A stretch of 64,000 nucleotides of DNA from Heliorestis convoluta. Lineage in GTDB: Bacteria > Bacillota > Desulfitobacteriia > Heliobacteriales > Heliobacteriaceae. Below the pieces are notes generated by a model. It was not told the DNA's origin. It saw only the letters and a list, made by a program, of their open reading frames with translations, and did no database searches. Within the stretch, counting starts at the first letter, position 1. Each line of letters starts with the position of its first letter. Below, piece after piece: positions 26,909 through 35,215 of this stretch. A program made the translations under genes and the position numbers. The stretch is from positions 124,001 through 188,000 of the forward strand of contig NZ_CP045875.1 of the NCBI RefSeq assembly GCF_009649955.1. The letters run 5' to 3'.

Positions 26909-27262
26909 AAAAACCATTTTAGTTATAAAAATCAAGTAGGGACCGTTCAATATATAGGTGCAAGTAAACGTAACCCATACGGAATAAAATCAGTAGAAGT
27001 GCGAATTTATCTTATTGCGATGGAAAAAGCAAATGCATTAGAAGACATGAAGCCTTTTATGAGCGCTTGGAGCTATAAAAGTAATAAAAACGATCCCTAT
27101 CTACATATTAACTTAGTTGATGAAGTAGATGTTCATAAGCATGTAACGCCTGTGCTAAATGCTTTTTCGAAAAAAATGAGTACTCAATTGGGTTAAGTTT
27201 ATGATGAAGTGCCTGTGCCTGTCGTACCAGAGAGTTTGAAAGAGCTCTCTAGGTATTCTTAA
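26909..27262 (+). pseudogene. Remnant of an unrecognised gene with in-frame stop
   Basis: One frame reads QVGTVQYIGASKRNPYGIKS, later AWSYKSNKNDPYLHINLVDE and HKHVTPVLNAFSKKM, then a TAA at 27194 and on in frame with VYDEVPVPVVPESLKELSRYS to 27260. The preceding open frame (26687-26908) may be its N-terminal part in another phase. The text is protein-like, but start and continuity are lost. Family unknown. Confidence 0.45.
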
Positions 27263-27423
27263 AGCTAGACTAAAAAATTTTGTAAAACAAGAAGAAATAG
27301 GCGAGGTGCCGGGACTTGCAACAACAAAAGAAATACATATGTCAGTTGGATTATGTAGTATTTTTATTAATACAAGCTTAATCTTGACTTATCATAGGAT
27401 TGAAAACCAAAGGAGTAATCTAA

Positions 27424-28506
27424 ATGAGTTATAAACCAAGAAAAATTAGCATAAGGAGTGAAAAAAATAAATATTATTGTAATTTGTATCATCAAAACTT
27501 GTATTCTATTAAGGTGTACTTTCAAGAAAAACAATTAACTCTAATGGATTTAGACACTTATTATATGGAACAAATAAATAATAAGTTTGACGGGAAAATA
27601 GGACATAAAATAGAGGTATTACCCTCTGTTTATTATATAAAGACAGCATTTTTAAATAAAAATACTTCTAGAAGAAACTATGATAGCAAACTAAAAACAT
27701 TATTAAATGTAATATATAACCACTTATATAGTAGGCAAATATTTAATATAACAGTAGATGTAAAAAATATCAGAGATAGATTTGAAATGGTTGATTCTAG
27801 TGAAGTTTTTGAAGAAAATGGTTATTATACAGATAGGAAGTATAGAACTGAAAATAAATTTCTAGACCCAAAATATTTGCCATATCCTGATACGCTGGGT
27901 AAAGGGCCAGGTAGATGTGTTATTTGGAGTATTTTTTCTGTTCTAGGATTGTTAGACCATGGTCATGAAGTGTATAGTATATTTAGTCATAGAAAAATGT
28001 TTGAAGTGACGAGTTATAGCGATAGATTATTAAATGCATGTCTTAATTCACAACATTGTGGCGAAATTATTAAAAAGATGCAAAAAGGTAAATATAAAGC
28101 AAAATTCGAAACCAAAGATGAAAATTTTGATGATGATATTCAAGTTAGTTATGAAAATGGAAGGTATATGCTATCAGAAGGTAAACATCGAGTTTGTATG
28201 GCTAAAAGATTTAATATTAATAGCATACCTGTTGAAGTTACCATAACAACAGTTGATGAGGAAAGTTACGTTAAATCGAATTTACTAATACCTCAGCGAT
28301 TCTATAAGAAATTTATAAATTGTGAAAATATCCTTACGGAATGTTACGACAGATATAAAAAACTCGGTTTAGATAGGGAGGATGTACGTACTTTAAATGA
28401 AACCGCATCTAATTCTAATTATGTAGATTATTTAGAAAAAATAACGAATAAAAATATTTTGCTTTTAGCAAAGGAGCAAAGGAAAAAAAAGATGATAAAT
28501 TTTTAG
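27424..28506 (+). CDS. Unrecognised protein with ParB/Srx-like motif
   Basis: A 360-residue, lysine-rich, very AT-rich protein preceded by AAAGGAGTAATCTAA. Near residue 255 it carries YMLSEGKHRVCMAKRFNINS followed by IPVEVT, which resembles the DGxHR-xxxA-xxxG-xxVPV core of ParB/Srx nucleotide-binding domains, though the usual DG is EG. No other domain is recognisable. A ParB-like CTPase or phosphotransfer role is possible but unsupported. It sits in the decayed part of the island before the recombinase. Confidence 0.5.
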   Translation: MSYKPRKISIRSEKNKYYCNLYHQNLYSIKVYFQEKQLTLMDLDTYYMEQINNKFDGKIGHKIEVLPSVYYIKTAFLNKNTSRRNYDSKLKTLLNVIYNHLYSRQIFNITVDVKNIRDRFEMVDSSEVFEENGYYTDRKYRTENKFLDPKYLPYPDTLGKGPGRCVIWSIFSVLGLLDHGHEVYSIFSHRKMFEVTSYSDRLLNACLNSQHCGEIIKKMQKGKYKAKFETKDENFDDDIQVSYENGRYMLSEGKHRVCMAKRFNINSIPVEVTITTVDEESYVKSNLLIPQRFYKKFINCENILTECYDRYKKLGLDREDVRTLNETASNSNYVDYLEKITNKNILLLAKEQRKKKMINF

Positions 28507-28614
28507 AGAAGTATATAACAGATAAAGTATAATGAATGTCTATTAATAATTTATTACAAGAAATAAGAAAGTTATGTTGTGAGTTGGGTTAATTTGTAAT
28601 AGATGTTATGGAGA

Positions 28615-28655
28615 AAAACTTCCTAGAACCATGCCTCTAGGAAGTTTTTCTTTTT
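28615..28655 (+). terminator. Terminator upstream of the recombinase gene
   Basis: AAAAACTTCCTAGA pairs with TCTAGGAAGTTTTT around 7 bases and is followed by CTTTTTTTT. Its 5' arm is also the first of three 17-bp repeats. Confidence 0.8.
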
Positions 28656-28719
28656 TTTATGCTGTGCAAAACTTCTTAGAACCCGTAAAATAAGTATAGA
28701 AAAACACTTCCTAGAACCC
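28615..28719 (+). repeat. Three direct 17-bp repeats before the tyrosine recombinase
   Basis: AAAACTTCCTAGAACCA (28615), AAAACTTCTTAGAACCC (28668) and AACACTTCCTAGAACCC (28703) are direct repeats just upstream of the recombinase start. Repeats this close to an integrase gene are usually its binding or crossover sites. The first also forms a terminator arm. Confidence 0.6.
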
Positions 28720-28742
28720 GGCGATAAAAGGAGCATTCAACT

Positions 28743-29606
28743 ATGTTCAATGAGTGGCTACAACAAGATGGAAAAAACATTAAAACGATTCAGTCCTACA
28801 ATCAATCTTTCACCGAACTTAAGAAATGGTTAGAAGGAAGATATGGACACTTTGCTCAAGACCAAGTGACACCGCTAGATCTACACGAGTGGATCAGTCA
28901 CATGCAGATCGTGCAAAAACTTGCCCCGGCAACGATTAAAAAGAGAATTGCAGCCGTCAAGGTTTACTGGTCATATTTGATAGATACAAAACAGACAACC
29001 TATGACCCAACAAGAAAAGTAAAAGCAAAGAGAGTAAGAGAATCAGAGGTAGCGCCTCGATGGCTGACCAGACATGAGCAAGCAAAACTTTTAATGACGA
29101 TTGAAAAAGAAAAAAGAGCCTTTAACCGGATACGAAACCTGGCCATCGTACAATGCATGCTTCAGGCAGGACTCCGTATATTTGAGGTCGTGGCTCTGGA
29201 TGTGAGCGATATAGACTTGCAGCGAAGAACTTTGGTTGTTCGACGAGGAAAAGGAAATAAGTATAGAGTTGTTCCTATTAATAAGGATCTTTATCGTTCA
29301 TTACTTGAATGGCAAGAAAATGCTCAAGTAGAAGATCCATTGTTTGTGTCACAACAAGGAAAGAGGATTACAGAGCGATCCGTTCAATATGCGTTACGTC
29401 ATTATTTTGATCAGATCGGGTTAGAAGATGCGACAGTTCATAGCTTGAGACATAGTTTTTGTAAAAACCTGATTGATGCAGGCCAACCTATACAGGTGGT
29501 GGCTCAGTTGGCCGGCCACTCTTCAATTGAAGAAACTCGAAGATATGTAACTGCAAGTGAACAGGAACTGCGGGATGCTGTTGAAAGGATTTCATGGGAA
29601 AGATAA
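28743..29606 (+). CDS. Tyrosine recombinase (XerC/D-like integrase)
   Basis: A 287-residue site-specific recombinase. The N-terminal SAM-like core-binding domain (about residues 1-90) is followed by the catalytic domain with the full set: Arg in GLRIFEV near 143, Lys in RRGKGNKYRVV, HSLRHSF near 233, GHSSIEE near 258 and the nucleophilic Tyr in RRYVTAS near 268. It resembles compact Xer-type and plasmid resolvase-type enzymes more than long phage integrases with an arm-binding domain. AAAGGAGC precedes the ATG. Three direct repeats upstream may be its sites. Confidence 0.9.
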   Translation: MFNEWLQQDGKNIKTIQSYNQSFTELKKWLEGRYGHFAQDQVTPLDLHEWISHMQIVQKLAPATIKKRIAAVKVYWSYLIDTKQTTYDPTRKVKAKRVRESEVAPRWLTRHEQAKLLMTIEKEKRAFNRIRNLAIVQCMLQAGLRIFEVVALDVSDIDLQRRTLVVRRGKGNKYRVVPINKDLYRSLLEWQENAQVEDPLFVSQQGKRITERSVQYALRHYFDQIGLEDATVHSLRHSFCKNLIDAGQPIQVVAQLAGHSSIEETRRYVTASEQELRDAVERISWER

Positions 29607-29701
29607 AAAAAGTCGAACGCAACAAAGATACACTCGGATTTGACGGGGTGAAAGTAGTCAAAACTCGAGACAATATCTGCATATCCGAAAAAACTTGGTG
29701 A
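29594..29701 (+). CDS. Small hypothetical protein overlapping the recombinase end
   Basis: ATG at 29594 overlaps the last codons of the recombinase in another frame and reads MGKIKKVERNKDTLGFDGVK to CISEKTW, 35 residues, basic at the N-terminus. AAAGGATTTC just upstream is a fair ribosome site, and the overlap suggests translational coupling. No family recognised. Confidence 0.35.
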   Translation: MGKIKKVERNKDTLGFDGVKVVKTRDNICISEKTW

Positions 29702-29938
29702 GCATTAGAGAACCAGTTATGAATAAAACTTATTAAGCCTTTAGTTTGAAAAGTAATATGAGGGTAGGAGTATGATACGTTAATTCATATGGGCATGGGG
29801 CTTATTGCTTCATGTGCAATCGCTATAATAAAAATTGACCACTAGAATAAAAAACGCTAGAAAAAAAGTTGACCACCCTGACCATCAAACCTGCTAAGCT
29901 GGAGTTGACGAGACAACAGCAAAGGCAGGTAGAAAAGG

Positions 29939-31465
29939 ATGATCAAGGTGGATACTTATAAGTATATCAAAGATCTTCACATTAAGAAACGTGAGTCGAT
30001 CCGACAAATTTCTAGGGATACTGGACTTTCCCGACAAACAATCCGCAAAATCCTATACGGTTCGGTAGAAGAAGTTACACAGTACAAAAGAAATGTACCG
30101 CCACCAGCACCACTTAAAGAACAATATGCCCCCATCATAAGAGATTGGATAGTCGAGAATCTAACAGCCCCACCGAAACAACGCTACACTGCGAGCCGCA
30201 TCTTTGAACGACTCCAAGAGGAGAAAGGTTTTATAGGCGGTGCATCAACAGTTAGGGGTTGGGTAAAGGAAATAAAGCATGAATTGAACATTGAACGTAT
30301 TGAGACCTATGTCCCTCTAGAACATGACCCCGTTGGTCGTGCTCAATGTGATTGGACCCCTGCTGTGGCAAGAATAAACGGTCAGGACATTAAGGGCGAT
30401 TTATTTTTAATGCGGTTTAGCAACAGTAGTGCTTTTTATATCCGGTTTTACCCACACCAGAGACAAGAAGCATTTTTTGATGCCCACGAGAAGACATTTG
30501 CATTCTTTAATGGCGTGCCACAAAGTATTCTCTACGATAACCTAAAAACTGCAGTTAAGCGCGTACTTGTAGGACGTAAACGAGAAGAACAGGATTCTTT
30601 TGTCAAGTTCCGTGCTCACCATGGCTTTGATAGTGAATTTTGTAATCGAGCCAAAGGAAACGAAAAAGGTAAAATTGAGTCTCTAGCTCGCTACGTTAAG
30701 TGGCACGTTTTCACGCCAGTACCCGAATTCCCTACTATCGAGGCCCTCAATAACTGGATAGAAGAACGTTGCCGCAAACTAAATGCCAAGCCAAGGGGAC
30801 GGAATCAACAAAGCTTTTGGGACGCCTTTGAGCTTGAAAGAGACAAGCTATTACCCATCTCCGTTCATACATTTGACTGTTGTACCAGAAAAGAAGCCAA
30901 AGTCAACCGTTTTAGCCTGGTGCAGTTTGACCGTAATCAGTACTCAGTACCCACCGAGTACACTGGTAAAATGGTCACCGTAAAAGGCTATGTGGATAAA
31001 ATAGAAATCTATTATCAAAAAACAAAAATAGCTACCCATGAACGCTGTTACGACTCAGGAAAGCAAAAGTTTCTATTAGAACATTATCTCAAGCTTTTAG
31101 AACGTAAACCTCGTGCTGTTGGACAAGCAAAACCGGTACGGCAAGCTAATCTTCCTAAACCCTTTGCCAAGTACCATGAAGTGGTTCAAAGTATGGACCC
31201 AGAAGAAGGAGACCGCCAGTTTGTAAAGGTACTGTTATTACTAAAACGCTTTCCTGTCCACATAGTAAGTGAAGCTCTAATCTCAGCTGTAAAACAAAAC
31301 AGACTTAGTCCAGTAGATGTAGAACAGATCGTCGACACAATTGATAAACCAAGTACGAAAACAGTAAGCAGCACCAATACAGAGGTTCTAAAACCAACTG
31401 GCCAAGTAGCTCCCACCCAATTGCAACGTTATGCGAGCTTGGTTAAAGGTGGTGTTGGGGCATGA
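29939..31465 (+). CDS. istA: IS21-family transposase IstA
   Basis: A 508-residue DDE transposase. The N-terminal helix-turn-helix (KKRESIRQISRDTGLSRQTI) binds the IS ends. The integrase-type catalytic core follows, with the first aspartate in RAQCDWTPA near residue 137, the second in SILYDNLKTAV near 200 and the glutamate in KGNEKGKIESLARYVKW. The C-terminal region includes the usual Mu-type beta-barrel (VNRFSLVQFDRNQYSVP). The frame is intact, so the element may still be active. Confidence 0.93.
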   Translation: MIKVDTYKYIKDLHIKKRESIRQISRDTGLSRQTIRKILYGSVEEVTQYKRNVPPPAPLKEQYAPIIRDWIVENLTAPPKQRYTASRIFERLQEEKGFIGGASTVRGWVKEIKHELNIERIETYVPLEHDPVGRAQCDWTPAVARINGQDIKGDLFLMRFSNSSAFYIRFYPHQRQEAFFDAHEKTFAFFNGVPQSILYDNLKTAVKRVLVGRKREEQDSFVKFRAHHGFDSEFCNRAKGNEKGKIESLARYVKWHVFTPVPEFPTIEALNNWIEERCRKLNAKPRGRNQQSFWDAFELERDKLLPISVHTFDCCTRKEAKVNRFSLVQFDRNQYSVPTEYTGKMVTVKGYVDKIEIYYQKTKIATHERCYDSGKQKFLLEHYLKLLERKPRAVGQAKPVRQANLPKPFAKYHEVVQSMDPEEGDRQFVKVLLLLKRFPVHIVSEALISAVKQNRLSPVDVEQIVDTIDKPSTKTVSSTNTEVLKPTGQVAPTQLQRYASLVKGGVGA

Positions 31466-32238
31466 ACCAAATGACGATTTCACATTACCTAAAGGAGTTA
31501 CGTCTACCGGCAGCAGCAAAAGCACTGCCCAACCTACTGCGGGAGGCACAAGATCGAGACTTTAACCATCTAGAGTTCTTAAGTGCTTTACTCCGCCAGG
31601 AGCTAGACCAGCGAGAGGAAAATACCGTTGCCAGAAGAATTAAACAAGCACGTTTTCCACAGATCAAAACTTTAGAAACCTTCGACTTCAGTCTAATATC
31701 CACAGTGAGTAAATCCCGTATCTTAGCTCTAGCCCAAGGTCAATACATAGACGAAAAGCGACATGTAATTTTTATGGGTAACTCTGGGACAGGAAAGTCC
31801 CACATAGCTAGTGCTCTCGGTCTTGCAGCCTGTCAACAGGGTCGTAAGGTCCGGTTTTACCAAACAGCCCGTTTGGTTGAAGAACTAGTCACGGCTCGAG
31901 AAGAACACCGCCTCTTAAAGCTTGAAAAGGAGTGGATGCGAGACGAGGTTGTAATACTTGATGAACTGGGCTATATCCCCTTTAGCAAAACTGGAGCAGA
32001 ATTACTATTTCAGTTTTGTTCTACAAGGCATGAACTTGGTAGCATCATCGTTACAACCAACCTAGACTTCGAAAAGTGGCCTGAAGTGTTTGGGGATGTA
32101 CGTTTGACGGAAGCCCTAGTTGATCGGTTGACCCATAGGGCCGACATCCATCTGATGAATGGAGAAAGCTACCGTTTTCGTGAGACCATCCAACAAAAGC
32201 CAACATCAAACTTACTCCAACAACCTAACGGAGATTAA
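31462..32238 (+). CDS. istB: IS21-family helper ATPase IstB
   Basis: AAA+ ATPase related to DnaC that helps IstA choose targets. Walker A GNSGTGKSHIASALG near residue 108, Walker B VVILDELGYIPFSK, sensor VTTNLDF. 258 residues is normal. The ATG overlaps the istA stop (ATGA), the standard arrangement for coupled translation in IS21. Confidence 0.95.
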   Translation: MNQMTISHYLKELRLPAAAKALPNLLREAQDRDFNHLEFLSALLRQELDQREENTVARRIKQARFPQIKTLETFDFSLISTVSKSRILALAQGQYIDEKRHVIFMGNSGTGKSHIASALGLAACQQGRKVRFYQTARLVEELVTAREEHRLLKLEKEWMRDEVVILDELGYIPFSKTGAELLFQFCSTRHELGSIIVTTNLDFEKWPEVFGDVRLTEALVDRLTHRADIHLMNGESYRFRETIQQKPTSNLLQQPNGD

Positions 32239-32457
32239 CGCTAGGGTTGAACTGTAGTCAGAATTATCTGTCAGTTTACCGTTGTATCAGGAGGCTGGTC
32301 AACTTTTGCTCTAGCATAGGTGGTCAACTTTTGTGTTGACGAAACCATTCATGCTTTTGTTTTTAAAATACTGGCCACAATTTGGAGGAAAAAGAAGGGA
32401 TGTATTGAAAAATAAATATGTGAATTTATACTATAAGATTGGTGGTGTAGAAGGAAT

Positions 32458-34380
32458 ATGGATAGTCTGTTGGTGAAAACTACGTTTGAGGAAGATTATT
32501 TGTACAGAACTTATTCGAAAGTAACGAGTAGTCCCGACATCGCTTTTACTGAGTTGATTGCAAATTCATGGGATAGTGGGGCTTTAACTGTTAAAATTAT
32601 CATTCCAGCAGAAGCCGGGGATTTAATTACAATTGAAGATAATGGTAATGGCATGACATACCAGCAATTTTTAAATAGATGGATGAAGCTCGCTTATAAT
32701 AGATTAAAGCACCAAGGTGCCGATGTTGAATTTCCAATAGACGTTCAAGCGACAAAAAGACGTGCTTATGGACGGAATGGTATAGGAAGACACGGGCTAT
32801 TATGCTTTAACAACATGTATGATATTGAAACTTGGAGAGATGGTTCTGGAAATAAATTTACTGTATCGACTGCATCGAATGAGCAACCAATAAAAATTAT
32901 TAAGCATGAACAGTTTGAGAGAAAAGGTCATGGTACTAAATTATCAGTGCTTGCTAGTAGAAACCTTCCCAATTCAGATGAAATGTTAGAGATATTATCT
33001 GCTAGATTCCTTTATGATCCACAGTTTGTAGTTTATATTAATGAGCAGAAGTTAGATTTGTCTGAAAACAAGAGCGCAACTAATGAGATCATACAGATAA
33101 ATGATGAGATTGAACTTAAAGTGACAATTGTAGACTCAAGTAAGTCTGCTCGTAATACTATGCAACATGGGGTAGCTTTTTGGGCAGGTGGTAGACTTAT
33201 TGGGGAGCCATCCTGGTCATATGGGAAATTTGTTTTTGCAGATGGTAGGCGAAAAATTGCCAAAAGATTCACATTTATTGTTGAGTCAGACGAATTATTT
33301 GATGAAATACTTCCAGACTGGACAGGCTTTAGGAATTCTTATCTAATGAATGAAGTTTATAGAAAACTGAATATCTATGTGTCTAACATATTTCAAAAAG
33401 CCTTTTCTGAAGATATTGAAGAAGTTCAAATGGCAGCATTAAAAGAGAATATTGAGGATTTAGAGGCGATTTCAAATTCTCCTATAGCTAAATATGAAGT
33501 TTCAAAATTTATTAATGACGTAACCAATAAAAAGCCAGATATACCTCAAGATGCACTTAATGTAGCTGTAGCGGCCATGTTAAACATTGAGAAAAGCCGT
33601 TCAGGAGTAGCTTTACTGAGTAAACTTTCAAAAATGTCCACAGAGGAAATTACGGCACTTAACTCATTGCTAGAGGAATGGACTGTAAGTGATGTTTTAT
33701 CGGTAATAAGTGAGATTGATGCAAGAATTACTACAATAGAAGCAATAACAAGACTGAGTGGGGATAAAACAGTCGATGAACTTAACACACTGCATCCAAT
33801 AGTATTGCAGTCTAGATGGCTTTTTGGACCTGAATATGACTCTATTAATTTTGTATCAAATGTCTCATTAAAAAAAGCTATAGAACAATTGTTTGGGCAG
33901 AAAGTGATTAAAGATGAATTTGTAAATGAAAGAAAGAGGCCAGATATAATTGTTCTTTCTAATTCTACAGTATTAGCAGTATGTATCGAGGATTACGATG
34001 ACGGTGCAAATTTAAATTTTATCGATAAAATACTAATTATAGAATTAAAACGAGGCGGGTTTAAGCTTGGGAGAGATGAAGTAACTCAAGCACAGTATTA
34101 TGTACAGGATTTACTTAATTGTAGTTTTGTGGCTAAAAATACGATTATACGTGCATATGTAGTTGGAGAAACAATTGAACCTAAAACAGAACGGGTATTA
34201 AAAATTGGCGAAAATGACAGAGGCAGAGTTGATGTTTGTACTTTTGCTCAGCTTATTGATACTGCTCAACGGAGATTATTTAATCTCAAGAAAATTTTGA
34301 GTGAGCATTATGAGAAAATTGATAATGATAATATAGTTGCTAAAGCACTTAAAAAGCCAAAGCAACAGACGATTCTATAA
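32458..34380 (+). CDS. GHKL ATPase fused to a PD-(D/E)XK-like nuclease domain
   Basis: A 640-residue protein. Residues 20-200 are a GHKL (Hsp90/MutL/MORC) ATPase: N-box ELIANSWD at 32-39, DNGNGM at 60-65, GRNGIGRHG near 105. Residues about 440-560 look like a restriction-type nuclease core: RPDIIVLSN near 494, then a beta-strand LIIELKRGG near 526 with the E-x-K pair, and a following TQAQYY helix. A nucleotide-gated nuclease acting on foreign DNA is a reasonable inference, since MORC-like ATPase-nuclease combinations are known in bacterial defence. It follows the IS21 element, and its upstream promoter may lie within or beyond the IS. Confidence 0.7.
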   Translation: MDSLLVKTTFEEDYLYRTYSKVTSSPDIAFTELIANSWDSGALTVKIIIPAEAGDLITIEDNGNGMTYQQFLNRWMKLAYNRLKHQGADVEFPIDVQATKRRAYGRNGIGRHGLLCFNNMYDIETWRDGSGNKFTVSTASNEQPIKIIKHEQFERKGHGTKLSVLASRNLPNSDEMLEILSARFLYDPQFVVYINEQKLDLSENKSATNEIIQINDEIELKVTIVDSSKSARNTMQHGVAFWAGGRLIGEPSWSYGKFVFADGRRKIAKRFTFIVESDELFDEILPDWTGFRNSYLMNEVYRKLNIYVSNIFQKAFSEDIEEVQMAALKENIEDLEAISNSPIAKYEVSKFINDVTNKKPDIPQDALNVAVAAMLNIEKSRSGVALLSKLSKMSTEEITALNSLLEEWTVSDVLSVISEIDARITTIEAITRLSGDKTVDELNTLHPIVLQSRWLFGPEYDSINFVSNVSLKKAIEQLFGQKVIKDEFVNERKRPDIIVLSNSTVLAVCIEDYDDGANLNFIDKILIIELKRGGFKLGRDEVTQAQYYVQDLLNCSFVAKNTIIRAYVVGETIEPKTERVLKIGENDRGRVDVCTFAQLIDTAQRRLFNLKKILSEHYEKIDNDNIVAKALKKPKQQTIL

Positions 34381-34411
34381 AAGGTAATGAAAGATATAAC
34401 CAAGGGACGGT

Positions 34412-34507
34412 ATGGAAGAAACAAGTAAAAACCTTGAAAAGTATCCTTGTCCGAAGTGTGGCAAGCATAGCTTATTTGAAACTGGAATGATGATGCATAG
34501 GGATTGA
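34412..34507 (+). CDS. Tiny zinc-ribbon protein or remnant
   Basis: ATG after AGGGACGG encodes 31 residues, EETSKNLEKYPCPKCGKHSL to MMMHRD, with one CPxCG zinc knuckle. A second CxxC is missing, so this may be the N-terminal stub of a zinc-ribbon gene cut by a stop. Confidence 0.4.
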   Translation: MEETSKNLEKYPCPKCGKHSLFETGMMMHRD

Positions 34508-34607
34508 CTTGACAGTGGTAGTCGTTTTCTCAAGATAAATAACAAGATATTACAAGTAGATTAGCTTTATTAAAGGGGCAACCTATTCCTGGAGGTGATG
34601 TGTCTTC

Positions 34608-34853
34608 ATCCAAGATTGGCTTGAGTCTAGACGACAGCGGAGAGAAGAAGAGGTAGAGCGTATTCGTGGTCACTTTAGAGAAAAGCAGGAGAAAAACAAG
34701 AATTTTGAGAAGGACCTTATATTTTTCTTAGAGCAAATTGAGGCTGCTGGAATTCAAGTTCCTGAAAGTGTAAAAGAACATCTAATCAAAAAGCTAGAGG
34801 GAACAAAAGAATCACACAAATGGCATGAAGATATTATTAAGAACCTCCACTAA
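34608..34853 (+). CDS. Charged helical protein with no ATG, GTG or TTG start
   Basis: The frame from the TGA at 34596 to the TAA at 34851 reads FIQDWLESRRQRREEEVERI, FLEQIEAAGIQVPESVKEHL and ends HKWHEDIIKNLH. It is highly charged and helical, clearly coding-like. No ATG, GTG or TTG occurs anywhere in frame. A strong GGAGGTG (34591) lies 10 bases before an ATC at 34608, so translation from AUC is the simplest reading; a lost start codon is the alternative. A terminator follows immediately, which supports it being a gene end. Function unknown. Confidence 0.5.
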   Translation: MQDWLESRRQRREEEVERIRGHFREKQEKNKNFEKDLIFFLEQIEAAGIQVPESVKEHLIKKLEGTKESHKWHEDIIKNLH

Positions 34854-34858
34854 ATTTA

Positions 34859-34893
34859 AACGTTCTCGCTAAACTTGGCGAGAACGTTATTGC
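34859..34893. terminator. Hairpin terminator after the charged helical protein
   Basis: AACGTTCTCGC (34859-34869) pairs with GCGAGAACGTT (34878-34888); the trailing T run is short (ATTGCGG), so efficiency is uncertain. Confidence 0.65.
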
Positions 34894-34960
34894 GGTCTAG
34901 TCTATGAGTTCAAAGCACTTTTTTACTGTATCAACCAAAATCATATGCAACATTACAAAA

Positions 34961-34994
34961 TTCGACAATATATTCTAGTTATTTATGGTACTAT
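34961..34994 (+). promoter_or_regulatory. Promoter D: reversed 0A box, 22-bp spacer, -10
   Basis: TTCGACA at 34961 followed after 22 bases by TACTAT at 34989, the same geometry as promoters A and C; upstream ATTACAAAATTCGACA also resembles them. It lies about 220 bp before the DUF2325-type gene at 35216. Confidence 0.5.
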
Positions 34995-35062
34995 ATACCT
35001 TGATGACACTTGGTAAAAACAAAGGATAGGTATCTATCCTTTAACTGGACAAATACTAATGA

Positions 35063-35188
35063 GTTGTATCATGGTGGAGCATCTTTGTTCGAACCCTAAA
35101 ATCTTTCTAAAAGAGATACAACGTTGCCAAAAAAAACAAAAAAGACAAAAGCAGTTGACATCTTAAAAGAAAGAGTCAACTGCTTTTT
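35063..35188 (+). promoter_or_regulatory. Leader with long hairpin and terminator before the DUF2325-type gene
   Basis: GTTGTATC (35063) pairs with GATACAAC (35115) around 44 bases; then AAAAGCAGTTGAC (35147-35159) pairs with GTCAACTGCTTTTT (35175-35188), a strong terminator 27 bases before the gene start. A terminator between promoter D and the gene implies attenuation or a separate short RNA. Confidence 0.55.
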
Positions 35189-35215
35189 GTTCTTAGAAAA
35201 AAAGGAGGCATCTTT

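Larger units (their letters stand above)
29820..32345 (+). mobile_element. IS21-family insertion sequence
   Basis: istA and istB overlap by 4 bases and are bounded by multiple AAAARTTGACCAC repeats in inverted orientation: left at about 29830-29880 (AAAAATTGACCAC, AAAAGTTGACCAC), right at about 32295-32340 ending TTTTGTGTTGAC. This two-repeat-per-end layout is characteristic of IS21. Exact ends and target duplication are uncertain; the left tip lacks the clear TGTCAACA of the right tip. GC content is higher than in the surrounding island, which suggests a recent arrival. Confidence 0.85.

Noticed and set aside
32458-34380. MutL or Hsp90 chaperone
   Set aside because: The ATPase motifs fit GHKL in general, but the rest lacks MutL or HtpG domains and carries a nuclease-like core.
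35086-35096. GTTCGAACCC resembling a tRNA T-arm
   Set aside because: No acceptor, D or anticodon arms can be folded around it.
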